Origin: Parabacteroides sp.
Lineage (GTDB): Bacteria; Bacteroidota; Bacteroidia; Bacteroidales; Tannerellaceae
Length of the DNA: 34,890 nucleotides
Direction: 5' to 3'
NCBI GenBank assembly: GCA_028707405.1
Contig: JAQWBH010000013.1
Span: 1 to 34,890 of the forward strand
Positions within the stretch are counted from its first letter, which is position 1. Every line of letters begins with the position of its first letter. Below are positions 9,022 to 16,451 of this stretch, piece after piece. A program made the translations under genes and the position numbers. Below the pieces are notes generated by a model. That model was not told the DNA's origin and did no database searches. It was given only the letters and a program-made list of their open reading frames with translations.

Positions 9022-9250
9022 TACGGCGTCACCGTAGATATTCAGCTTAATGTATTGATATATAGAATAATAATATGATATTTGCAGATAAGTGGGTATG
9101 TGATGCTGACAATTTTAGCGTCACCGAGCTTATGGATTAAAAATAAATCAATTACTAAAATGTCGATGACGCTAATGTTTTACGGACTAAACGTAGCGTC
9201 ACAATTAATAAGTTGATATATTGTTGTTTGCAGTATACGGTGATTCCGTA
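9022..9250. repeat. Three TACGG-N5-(C/A)CGTA dyads and TAGCGTCA arms
   Basis: A 15-bp dyad TACGG-N5-CCGTA occurs at 9022-9036 and 9236-9250, and with one mismatch (ACGTA) at 9181-9195. The N5 parts differ, so selection would be on the arms. In the same stretch TAGCGTCA occurs at 9116-9123 and 9194-9201, and its reverse complement TGACGCTA at 9167-9174. GCGTCACCG also occurs at 9026-9034. No ORF covers this DNA convincingly. Confidence 0.6.
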
Positions 9251-9286
9251 GGTTAAGAATTTGTGAACCGCTATGTGCACGAGATT

Positions 9287-9404
9287 CATTCGAAGGCGTG
9301 AACCATTATATTCGAAAGAAATTTTTTTTCATTCGGATGAAACACTTGCTGCATTCGAATGTATGTGTTTTTACATTCAGTTAAAAATGGAAAATATATT
9401 CGAT
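9287..9404. repeat. Six (C/T)ATTCGA-type sites spaced 21-23 bp
   Basis: Copies start at 9287 (CATTCGAA), 9309 (TATTCGAA), 9330 (CATTCGGA), 9352 (CATTCGAA), 9374 (CATTCAGT) and 9397 (TATTCGAT). The steps are 22, 21, 22, 22 and 23 bp. Only the first eight bases of each unit resemble each other; the remaining 13-15 bases are free. The period equals that of the AGTATATACT array 400 bp to the left, though the core sequence differs. It lies upstream of the radical SAM gene and may control it or be an unrelated element. Confidence 0.8.
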
Positions 9405-9508
9405 CCTGTTTTTCAATAGGACCAGGGGTAAAATTGACGATGCATAATATTCTCAGGGACCCGCTATTGATATGCCTTATGATTTGTCCCGTATTGGATA
9501 GTTTTTTC

Positions 9509-9516
9509 TATCTTCG
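9509..9516 (+). promoter_or_regulatory. Possible -7 element for the radical SAM gene
   Basis: TATCTTCG fits TAnnTTTG with one mismatch and is followed by GTCCC, a common start-site context in this phylum. The transcript would begin near 9523, about 20 nt before the ATG at 9544. A TTTG lies 22 bp upstream (9483-9486), which is a little far for a -33 element. Confidence 0.4.
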
Positions 9517-9543
9517 TCCCAACAATAGTAAACGAAGCAGGCA

Positions 9544-10503
9544 ATGGATCATCATCAGATTAAATTCTCGGCATCGAATCATCCTTATCGCAGTTATAGT
9601 GATTTTTTGCAAGAATTCTTCGCGGATGGGAAGGTGCAAAAGGTGTCTATCGACGCGGGTTGCAGCTGTCCAAACCGGGATGGAACAAAAGGAATGGGAG
9701 GCTGTACTTACTGTAATAACCGGACATTCAGTCCCGATTATTGTCGCCGCGTAAAGTCCGTCAGCGAACAGATGAAGGCCGGTATCCGTTTTTTTGCCCG
9801 CAAATATGCACACATGAAATATCTGGCTTATTTCCAGGCTTATACAAACACGTATGGCTCTGTTGAGTCATTGATACAAAAGTATGAAGAAGCATTGGCC
9901 TGCCCTGATGTAGCAGGGTTGGTGGTGAGTACACGTCCCGATTGCATGAATGAAGATTTGCTGCATTATTTCGAACAGTTGGGAAAACGTTGTTTTGTAT
10001 TGATTGAATATGGTATAGAAAGCACACTGGATCGCACACTGATGAGGGTGAATCGTTGTCATACGGAGGCACAGACTGAAGAGGCTATTCGTCGGACAGG
10101 CGAATGTGGTATTTTTGTTGGTGCGCATCTGATATTAGGACTCCCGGGCGAGAGCAGGGAGGAGATGCTTCATCATGCTGATGTTTTGTCGACGTTGCCT
10201 GTCGATACGTTGAAAATCCATCAGTTGCAAGTGATTCGCGGAACTCGGATGGCCTGCGAATTTAAAGAGATGAAAGAGGCGTTCAGTTTGTTTACAATTG
10301 ATGAGTATATAGACCTTTTGATTGATTTTATAGAACGTTTGAATCCGGCGATTGCAATAGAACGCTTTGTATCACAGTCGCCTAAGTCATTACTGATTGC
10401 ACCCGACTGGGGCTTGAAAAGTCAGGCGTTTTCAGAGCGGATAGCTCAACGTTTTGCCGGGCGTAATACCTGGCAAGGACGCCTTTTTACGGCGTATCCT
10501 TAG
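9544..10503 (+). CDS. Radical SAM protein, YhcC-like (TIGR01212 type)
   Basis: The 319-residue protein has an Elp3/MiaB-like radical SAM core near its N-terminus. CPNRDG begins at C42 and GGCTYCNN holds C54 and C57; these three Cys should bind the 4Fe-4S cluster that cleaves S-adenosylmethionine. The C-x11-C-x2-C spacing and the preceding KVSIDAGCS strand are typical of the YhcC group. C40 is an extra Cys just before the motif. Later GLPGESREEM (about residues 199-208) is the usual SAM-binding region. The substrate of YhcC proteins is not established. The gene is monocistronic and overlaps the convergent DUF4251 gene by 17 bp. Confidence 0.93.
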   Translation: MDHHQIKFSASNHPYRSYSDFLQEFFADGKVQKVSIDAGCSCPNRDGTKGMGGCTYCNNRTFSPDYCRRVKSVSEQMKAGIRFFARKYAHMKYLAYFQAYTNTYGSVESLIQKYEEALACPDVAGLVVSTRPDCMNEDLLHYFEQLGKRCFVLIEYGIESTLDRTLMRVNRCHTEAQTEEAIRRTGECGIFVGAHLILGLPGESREEMLHHADVLSTLPVDTLKIHQLQVIRGTRMACEFKEMKEAFSLFTIDEYIDLLIDFIERLNPAIAIERFVSQSPKSLLIAPDWGLKSQAFSERIAQRFAGRNTWQGRLFTAYP

Positions 10504-10984
10504 GATTCAGATTCCCATCGTACGAAATAGTTTGTTTATTGGTGGGCAGTACCTGAATTGAGGCTGATCCGTTCGAATAGATACGGATGTCGAAGCGGTA
10601 AGTATCGTCGTCCGTGCGTGTCATAAACTTGATCTGCGCTGTGCCTTTTTTGTCGAATGAGCACTGGTAGTCTGTGATCGTTTTAGTAAATCGCATTCCA
10701 TCGCCTCCGCCATAAGGCAACGAATAAGCTCTTCCATAATAAGGAAGATAAGAAATAGCCGAGTCGCCGCGCATCTCGAATGAATATGGAGACGTCAGGT
10801 TGATGGATCTTCCATTCATTGGCATGGCGCGAACCACATCGATCGTGAAACGTCGTTGTTCGATCATCTCCTTTATTTCTTTTGATTTTTGTTCGTTTAT
10901 CTCTTTTTTGCTTTGTGCAGAAAGAATCTGCCCGCTGGTAACCAGAATAAGTCCTGCGAGAATGAATATCTTGATAGTTTTCAT
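10487..10984 (-). CDS. DUF4251 family secreted protein
   Basis: The 165-residue protein begins with a signal peptide (MKTIKIFILAGLILVTSGQILSAQ by position 1-24, cleavage likely after SAQ). A charged helical stretch follows (25-45), then a beta-rich domain with RRFTIDVVRAMPMNGRSINL and a Gly/Tyr-rich segment (YLPYYGRAYSLPYGGGDGM, about 79-97). This fits DUF4251, a family of exported proteins of unknown function found mostly in Bacteroidota. Its 3' end overlaps the end of the radical SAM gene on the other strand. No clear promoter was found upstream. Confidence 0.85.
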   Translation of the reverse strand: MKTIKIFILAGLILVTSGQILSAQSKKEINEQKSKEIKEMIEQRRFTIDVVRAMPMNGRSINLTSPYSFEMRGDSAISYLPYYGRAYSLPYGGGDGMRFTKTITDYQCSFDKKGTAQIKFMTRTDDDTYRFDIRIYSNGSASIQVLPTNKQTISYDGNLNPKDTP

Positions 10985-11161
10985 ATGCTTGGTACTTTTA
11001 TGTGATAAATAGATAAATTCATTTTATAGAAAACAGATATCTTCGGAAAAGGTTCGTTTTCAAATTGTTAATTTGACTCAAAGAGTTATCCTGATGTTAA
11101 AATCGAATAACAAAAAAAATATAAATTCCAAATGAGCTTTTTATGTAAAGCGATTATGTAT

Positions 11162-11169
11162 TACATTTG
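11162..11169 (+). promoter_or_regulatory. -7 promoter element for the coiled-coil protein gene
   Basis: TACATTTG is a perfect TAnnTTTG match. A T-rich TTTT lies 19 bp upstream (11139-11142) in the -33 place. Transcription would start near 11176, which excludes the upstream in-frame ATG at 11132 and supports the ATG at 11192 as the true start. Confidence 0.65.
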
Positions 11170-11191
11170 CACGTTGATTTTAGAAAAGTCT

Positions 11192-12097
11192 ATGAATACG
11201 GAAGAAGTGGAAAAAAAGAAGATAAACAAAATGGCACTGCTGATTATGGCAGTAGTAGTGTTGTTGCTGCTTATTGGTGGCGCATTGTATTATATATTTC
11301 ATCAAAAACAGCAGATGAAAGAATTGCAGCAGACATATGTGTTGGATAAGGAATCCATGGAAGATGATTTGAATGAAATATCATTGCAGTATGAAGGGGT
11401 GAAATTTAAAGTCAGCAATGACTCATTGCTGAATCTTCTTTCAACCGAGCAGGCCAAGGTTCAACGTTTGCAAGAAGAGATACGCACGGTAAAAGCGACC
11501 AATACGAAGGAAATCAATCGATTGAAAAAGGAGTTGGCTACGCTGCGCAAGATTATGCGTAATTTTGTGATACAGATAGATTCGTTGAATAGAGCAAACG
11601 CAAAACTGACGGTTGAAAAGAATGATGCCGTAAAAAAATATCAGCAAGCATCGTCGACCGCGTCTTCATTGCAAAAAGAAAAAGATAAGCTGACTGAACG
11701 CGTCACGCTGGCTAGCCGTCTGGATGCAACCGGAATCTCGGTGACTCCGGTTAATTCGAGAGGAAAATTGGCCAAGAATATTAAGAAGATGGAACAGTTT
11801 GTCGTTTCTTTCCGTATTGCAAAGAATGTGACTGCACAAGTAGGTGAGAAAATTATTTTCGTACGTATCATGAAGCCTGATGACGACGTTCTGATGAAGA
11901 GTCGTGCGAACACATTCTCTTTTGAAGGCAAAGAAATTAATTATTCGATGAAGAAGCTTATTGAGTATTCAGGTGAAGAGGTTGATGTGACGATGTATTG
12001 GAATATAGAGGAGTTCCTCTCTCCGGGAACTTATCGTGTAGATATATTTGCAGATGGAAATTTGATCGGTCGCAAGAGTTTTGCGCTGGAGAAGTAG
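11192..12097 (+). CDS. Membrane-anchored coiled-coil protein of unknown function
   Basis: The 301-residue product has a short charged N-terminus, one membrane helix (about residues 14-36), a long coiled coil (about 40-190, rich in Glu, Lys, Leu and Gln) and a folded beta-rich C-terminal part (about 195-301). With one N-terminal anchor the body should face the periplasm. I do not recognise a named family; such proteins are sometimes labelled only as hypothetical. The frame is open from an ATG at 11132, but a strong -7 element at 11162-11169 lies inside that extension, so the start at 11192 was chosen. The Crp/Fnr gene begins 4 nt after its stop, so the two are probably one operon. Confidence 0.85.
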   Translation: MNTEEVEKKKINKMALLIMAVVVLLLLIGGALYYIFHQKQQMKELQQTYVLDKESMEDDLNEISLQYEGVKFKVSNDSLLNLLSTEQAKVQRLQEEIRTVKATNTKEINRLKKELATLRKIMRNFVIQIDSLNRANAKLTVEKNDAVKKYQQASSTASSLQKEKDKLTERVTLASRLDATGISVTPVNSRGKLAKNIKKMEQFVVSFRIAKNVTAQVGEKIIFVRIMKPDDDVLMKSRANTFSFEGKEINYSMKKLIEYSGEEVDVTMYWNIEEFLSPGTYRVDIFADGNLIGRKSFALEK

Positions 12098-12101
12098 ACT
12101 G

Positions 12102-12698
12102 ATGGAAACCGACCTGCATTTTGCACGACTATTAGCCGATATTCCGAAAGCACTCGCACAAGACGTGTCATTTGTGAAGGAACTGAAGAGCTATGCGAAA
12201 GTAGTGTATGTCAGGAAAGGTGATTTCCTGCTGCGTAGCGGTGAATTATGTCAGGACGCTTACTTTATTAATAAAGGGCTTTTTATCAATATATATATAA
12301 ATGAAAAGGGCAATGAATGCGTGACCGGTTTCTCGGCGGATACGCAATATCCTTTTCTGTCATCGATAGGATATTTTACCGAGCAACCCTCTGATTTTGA
12401 GATCAAAGCTATAGAGGCGGGCGAACTATTGAAGCTTTCCCGCCAGCATATCGAACAGCTTTCATCACAATATCCGCTTTTTGCTTCTTATTATCAGAAT
12501 ATTATGCTTACAATTATTTATAAGTTATATTCGATGTTTGCTATACGGCAGGCTTCTACTGCCGAAGATTTTATCCATTATTTGTATAACCATTATATGT
12601 GGATTATTAACCGTGTACCTGACAAATATATTGCTTTGTACATGGGGATTAGTAATGCCTGGTACTGTAAATTGAAAAAGCGTATTTTGAATTATTGA
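12102..12698 (+). CDS. Crp/Fnr-family transcriptional regulator
   Basis: The 198-residue protein has an N-terminal cyclic-nucleotide-binding-like beta barrel (VRKGDFLLRSGELCQDAYFI and following, about residues 38-120), a dimerisation helix, and a short C-terminal helix-turn-helix (PDKYIALYMGISNAWYCKLK). No Cys cluster of the Fnr oxygen-sensing type is seen. The start at 12102 follows the previous stop by 4 nt; an in-frame ATG 21 nt earlier would overlap the upstream gene. Directly after its coding end lie a Crp/Fnr-like palindrome and the promoter of the efflux operon, so that operon is the likely target. The signal it senses is unknown. Confidence 0.88.
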   Translation: METDLHFARLLADIPKALAQDVSFVKELKSYAKVVYVRKGDFLLRSGELCQDAYFINKGLFINIYINEKGNECVTGFSADTQYPFLSSIGYFTEQPSDFEIKAIEAGELLKLSRQHIEQLSSQYPLFASYYQNIMLTIIYKLYSMFAIRQASTAEDFIHYLYNHYMWIINRVPDKYIALYMGISNAWYCKLKKRILNY

Positions 12699-12711
12699 AT
12701 TAATTCAATAA
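12692..12711. promoter_or_regulatory. Crp/Fnr-like 20-bp palindrome upstream of the efflux operon
   Basis: A perfect 20-bp palindrome spans the regulator's stop codon (TGA, 12696-12698). Its core TTGA-N6-TCAA has the half-site spacing of Fnr/Crp-type sites (TTGAT-N4-ATCAA). Its centre (12701.5) is about 40-43 bp before the start site expected from the -7 element at 12731, the usual place for a class II activator site. Confidence 0.6.
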
Positions 12712-12730
12712 CTAATTGGTTTATTATGAG

Positions 12731-12738
12731 TACTTTTG
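12731..12738 (+). promoter_or_regulatory. -7 promoter element of the efflux operon
   Basis: TACTTTTG matches TAnnTTTG exactly. The start site would be near 12742-12745, about 80 nt before the first gene. No good -33 TTTG is present at the right distance, which fits a promoter that needs the activator site just upstream. Confidence 0.6.
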
Positions 12739-12824
12739 TGGTGGTTATCATGATTGTAGAAAAACAAGCATAAGCTTGATTTTGTTATATATTAAGGTTA
12801 ATCGGATAAAAACATAAATAAGAG

Positions 12825-14228
12825 ATGATGAAACGATTGGTAATAGGGGTAGTTTTGTTGGTAGTGTCGGCTAATATTGGAGCACAAGAGCAAGCGCTGA
12901 CGTTGGATGAATGTCGTAATTTAGCTATAAAGAATAACAAAGAGCTTCAAATGGCGGGAGCAAAAGTGGATGTCGCTACCAGTAACCAGAAAGCCGCATT
13001 TACTAAATATTTTCCTCAAGTCTCTGCTACAGGAGCTTATTTGCGAAATTCAAAAGATTTGAATTTGTTGGATATGGATGCTATCTCGTCGTCTGTGGGA
13101 GCGGCGTTGGGATCGTTGTCTCAGCTGCCTGTCGTTTCGGAAGTGATGCAGAATGTGAAAGATATTCAGCATATCGATATCAAGAATGTATGGGTAGGAG
13201 GCGTTTCACTGGTGCAGCCTGTGTTTATGGGTGGAAAGATTGTTACCTACAATCAGATTACTCGGTATGCCAAAGATCTGGCAAGTTCGATGAACAACCA
13301 GCAGTTACAGGATGTCATTTATAAAACCGATGAAACGTACTGGCAGGTTATTTCGCTCGTGAACAAGAAGAAGCTGACGGATGCATACGTAGACTTGCTT
13401 CGTAAAACCGACCATGATATAGGCGTAATGATTGCCGAAGGTGTTGCTACGGAAGCAGACGGGTTGTCGGTGAAAGTGAAGCTGAATGAAGCCGAGACAG
13501 CACAGACAAAGGTTGATAACGGACTGGCTCTATCGAAAATGTTGCTTGCACAGATATGCGGACTGCCCTTGAATAAGCCGTTGGCTTTGGTTGATGAGAA
13601 TTTAAACAACTTCCCTTCGAAATCAGCCGATACGGAAATAAATACCGATGTGAATGAGGCGTTTAATAATCGTAACGAGTTAAAGAGTCTGGATTTGGTA
13701 ACGAAGATTTATAAGAAAAAGGAACATATTATTCTGGCTGATATGTTGCCGAACCTGGCACTGACAGCAAACTATCTGATATCGAATCCGAATCTGTATA
13801 ACGGATATAAGAAAGATTTCTCAGGAATGTTTAATGTGGGGTTTGTTCTTAAAGTGCCGCTGTCAGGCTGGTGGGAAGGAACTTATAAACGGAATGCAGC
13901 CCGCGCAGAAACGAATATTGCTCAATTGCAACTCATGGATGCGCGCGAGAAAATAGAGCTGCAGGTGAATCAGTCTGTATATAAGGTGAATGAAGCCAAT
14001 AAACGCCTGATCGCTTCGAATAAAAATATGGAAAACGCTGAAGAAAATTTGCGTCATGCCAGTTTGGGGTTTGAAGAAGGTGTGATTCCTGCATTGAACT
14101 TAATGCAGGCGCAGACAGCGTGGATGTCGGCCAAATCAAGCTTAATTGATGCACAGATTGACGTGAAGTTGACAAACGTCTATCTGACAAAGGCAATGGG
14201 TAAGCTTTCGGTAGCAAACAAAGAGTAA
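12825..14228 (+). CDS. TolC-family outer membrane efflux protein
   Basis: The 467-residue protein has a signal peptide (about 1-20, ending NIGAQ) and then LTLDECRNLAIKNNKELQMA, the usual start of the TolC (OEP) domain. Two long helical repeats follow, with VNEANKRLIASNKNMENAEENL and GVIPALNLMQAQTAWMSAKSSL-type segments near the end of the second (about 383-440). It should form the trimeric outer membrane channel for the export system of the next three genes. Length is normal. It begins with two Met codons; the first was chosen. The downstream gene starts 24 nt after its stop. Confidence 0.95.
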   Translation: MMKRLVIGVVLLVVSANIGAQEQALTLDECRNLAIKNNKELQMAGAKVDVATSNQKAAFTKYFPQVSATGAYLRNSKDLNLLDMDAISSSVGAALGSLSQLPVVSEVMQNVKDIQHIDIKNVWVGGVSLVQPVFMGGKIVTYNQITRYAKDLASSMNNQQLQDVIYKTDETYWQVISLVNKKKLTDAYVDLLRKTDHDIGVMIAEGVATEADGLSVKVKLNEAETAQTKVDNGLALSKMLLAQICGLPLNKPLALVDENLNNFPSKSADTEINTDVNEAFNNRNELKSLDLVTKIYKKKEHIILADMLPNLALTANYLISNPNLYNGYKKDFSGMFNVGFVLKVPLSGWWEGTYKRNAARAETNIAQLQLMDAREKIELQVNQSVYKVNEANKRLIASNKNMENAEENLRHASLGFEEGVIPALNLMQAQTAWMSAKSSLIDAQIDVKLTNVYLTKAMGKLSVANKE

Positions 14229-14252
14229 TAAAAGCAAAAATATAAATATACA

Positions 14253-15266
14253 ATGGACGAGAATAAGAAGTTTTCAGTCAATAATGCGGTTATGGCATTT
14301 ATTGTCATGATAATCGTAGTTGGATTAGTCGCTTTAGCCGGTTTCTATTTCTTGACGCCTCCGGATGATATTATTATGGGGCAAGCAGAAGCTACTCAGG
14401 TTCGTATTTCAGGGAAGGTCCCGGGACGAATCATCTCATATCGTGCTGATGAGGGCGATAAAGTGAAAGCCGGTGATACGCTTGTATTTTTAGATACGCC
14501 GGAGGTATTGGCCAAACTACAACAGGTCGAAGCCCTTCAGAAAGCGGCTGAAGCACAAAATACAAAAGCTATAAAAGGTGCACGGGTTCAAGAAATTCAA
14601 GGTGCTTACGAGATGTGGCAGAAAGCACAGGCCGGACTAGAGATTGCCAAAAAGTCATATGATCGTGTACAGAATCTGTTTAATAAAGGCGTTGTATCTG
14701 CACAGAAACGGGATGAGGCTGACGCTAATTATAAAGCTATGCAGGCAACGGAGAGGGCTGCCAAATCGCAATACGACATGGCTGTAGCCGGTGCACGCAA
14801 GGAAGATAAGGCGACAATGGCGGCACTGGTACAACAGGCAGGAGGCGCTGTGGCTGAGGTTGAATCGTATCTGCATGAGTCGGCTTTGATTTCGCCTATT
14901 ACTGGTGAGGTCTCCGATCGTTATCCGGAAGTAGGAGAACTGGTTGGTACAGGCGCCCCTATCATGAACCTGATTGATTTGAATGATATGTGGGTCACTT
15001 TTAGTGTGCGTGAAGATCTGTTGAAGGATATTCATATTGGAAGCGAACTGAATGCTTTTATTCCGGCACTGGATAACAAAAAGGTGAAGCTGAAAGTGTA
15101 CTACATGAAAGATATGGGGACCTATGCTGCATGGAAGGCAACAAAGACTACAGGAGAATATGATTCGAAAACATTTGAGGTCCGTGCACGGCCGCTTGTA
15201 AAAATAGCCTATTTGCGTCCCGGGATGTCGGTAATCATGAAGAAAAAGAAGACGGATATATTATGA
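14253..15266 (+). CDS. HlyD-family periplasmic adaptor (membrane fusion protein)
   Basis: The 337-residue protein has an N-terminal membrane helix (about 11-32), a biotinyl-lipoyl-like half (VRISGKVPGRIISYRADEGD and following, about 46-70), an alpha-helical hairpin (about 75-200) and the second lipoyl half (SPITGEVSDRYPEVGELVGTG, about 212-232), then a beta-barrel region. Such adaptors bridge an inner membrane transporter and TolC. The next gene begins 4 nt before its end (ATGA type), indicating tight coupling to the permeases. Confidence 0.95.
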   Translation: MDENKKFSVNNAVMAFIVMIIVVGLVALAGFYFLTPPDDIIMGQAEATQVRISGKVPGRIISYRADEGDKVKAGDTLVFLDTPEVLAKLQQVEALQKAAEAQNTKAIKGARVQEIQGAYEMWQKAQAGLEIAKKSYDRVQNLFNKGVVSAQKRDEADANYKAMQATERAAKSQYDMAVAGARKEDKATMAALVQQAGGAVAEVESYLHESALISPITGEVSDRYPEVGELVGTGAPIMNLIDLNDMWVTFSVREDLLKDIHIGSELNAFIPALDNKKVKLKVYYMKDMGTYAAWKATKTTGEYDSKTFEVRARPLVKIAYLRPGMSVIMKKKKTDIL

Positions 15267-16441
15267 CGTTAAAAGAAGGATTACATGCAATAGAAGCCAT
15301 TTTTAAGCGGGAACTACACTTGCTTACTAAAACGCCTACCTTTATGATCTGTATCTTTGGTGCTCCGTTAATATGTCTTATCTTTTTTCTGTCGTTGATG
15401 AAAGGCGGGCTGCCTAAGGATATGCCGATAGCTGTAGTCGATTTGGATAAGTCTGCTTTATCGCGTAACTTGACTCGTCAACTGGATGCTTTTGAGCAGA
15501 CACGCGTGGCTTTTAATGCCAATTCTTTTTATGAAGCACGAAAAGAATTGCAGAAAGGAAATGTATATGCCATCTTTTTCATTCCTCAGGATTTTGGAAA
15601 AGATGCGTCATTGGGGAAACAGCCTCATCTGTCATTTTATACGAATGCCAGTTATTTGGTTGCCGCTTCGCTGCTATTTAGAGATATGAAAACGATTTCT
15701 GTGTTGGCGGGGGCTTCAGTAGGCCTGCAAACCGGAAGGGCCAAAGGGTATACTGATGATCAAATTACGGCAGCGCTACAACCGATAAAAGTGGATACAC
15801 ATGCAATAGGAAATCCTTGGATGAACTATTCTGTATATCTCAATAATACTATTCTTCCGGGTATTTTGCAGGTGATGATTTTCTTTTCAACGGTGTTTGC
15901 TATTGGTTCTGAAATAAAGTACGGATCTTCACGTGAGTGGTTGAAGATGGGGAAGGGATCGATGCTTATTAGCTTATTAGGGAAACTGTTGCCTCAGACA
16001 ATTGCGTTTACGGCTGTGGCATTTTTGTTTGCTGCATTTTTGTATGGATACAATTCATTTCCGCTGAATAGCGGTTGGGGGCCGATGCTTTTGGCCCTGT
16101 TTTTGTTGGTTATCGCGGCGCAGGCCGTGGGAATATTTATGATCAGTGTTTTGCCGACATTACGACTGGGGCTAAGTTTTGCTTGTCTTTTCGGAATGGT
16201 TTCGTTTTCAATAGTTGGTTTTTCTTTTCCCGTTGCAGGTATGAATCCTGTTTTGCAATCTCTGGCAGATTTGTTTCCGCTGCGTCATTACTTCTTGATT
16301 TATGTCGATCAGGCGTTGAATGGAAGAGCTATGATTTATACGTGGTCTGAATATATTTGGTTGTTAGGCTTTTTGATTCTGCCATTGTTGGTAAGGAAAA
16401 ATCTGAAAAATGCCTTACTTTATATAAAGTATATTCCGTAA
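15263..16441 (+). CDS. ABC-2 type membrane permease, first of a pair
   Basis: The 392-residue protein has one N-terminal membrane helix (about 24-45), a large extracytoplasmic domain (about 50-190, with IAVVDLDKSALSRNLTRQLD), and five or so C-terminal membrane helices (from about 198). This is the ABC2_membrane_3 layout of YhhJ/YbhS/YbhR proteins, exporters of drugs and other molecules. It pairs with the next gene. No ATP-binding subunit is encoded in this operon or elsewhere in the window. Confidence 0.92.
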   Translation: MTLKEGLHAIEAIFKRELHLLTKTPTFMICIFGAPLICLIFFLSLMKGGLPKDMPIAVVDLDKSALSRNLTRQLDAFEQTRVAFNANSFYEARKELQKGNVYAIFFIPQDFGKDASLGKQPHLSFYTNASYLVAASLLFRDMKTISVLAGASVGLQTGRAKGYTDDQITAALQPIKVDTHAIGNPWMNYSVYLNNTILPGILQVMIFFSTVFAIGSEIKYGSSREWLKMGKGSMLISLLGKLLPQTIAFTAVAFLFAAFLYGYNSFPLNSGWGPMLLALFLLVIAAQAVGIFMISVLPTLRLGLSFACLFGMVSFSIVGFSFPVAGMNPVLQSLADLFPLRHYFLIYVDQALNGRAMIYTWSEYIWLLGFLILPLLVRKNLKNALLYIKYIP

Positions 16442-16451
16442 ATAATAAGCT

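Noticed and set aside
9359..9754. A 131-codon plus-strand frame
   Set aside because: It overlaps the start of the radical SAM gene in another frame, crosses the phased repeats and its promoter, and has no recognisable domain.
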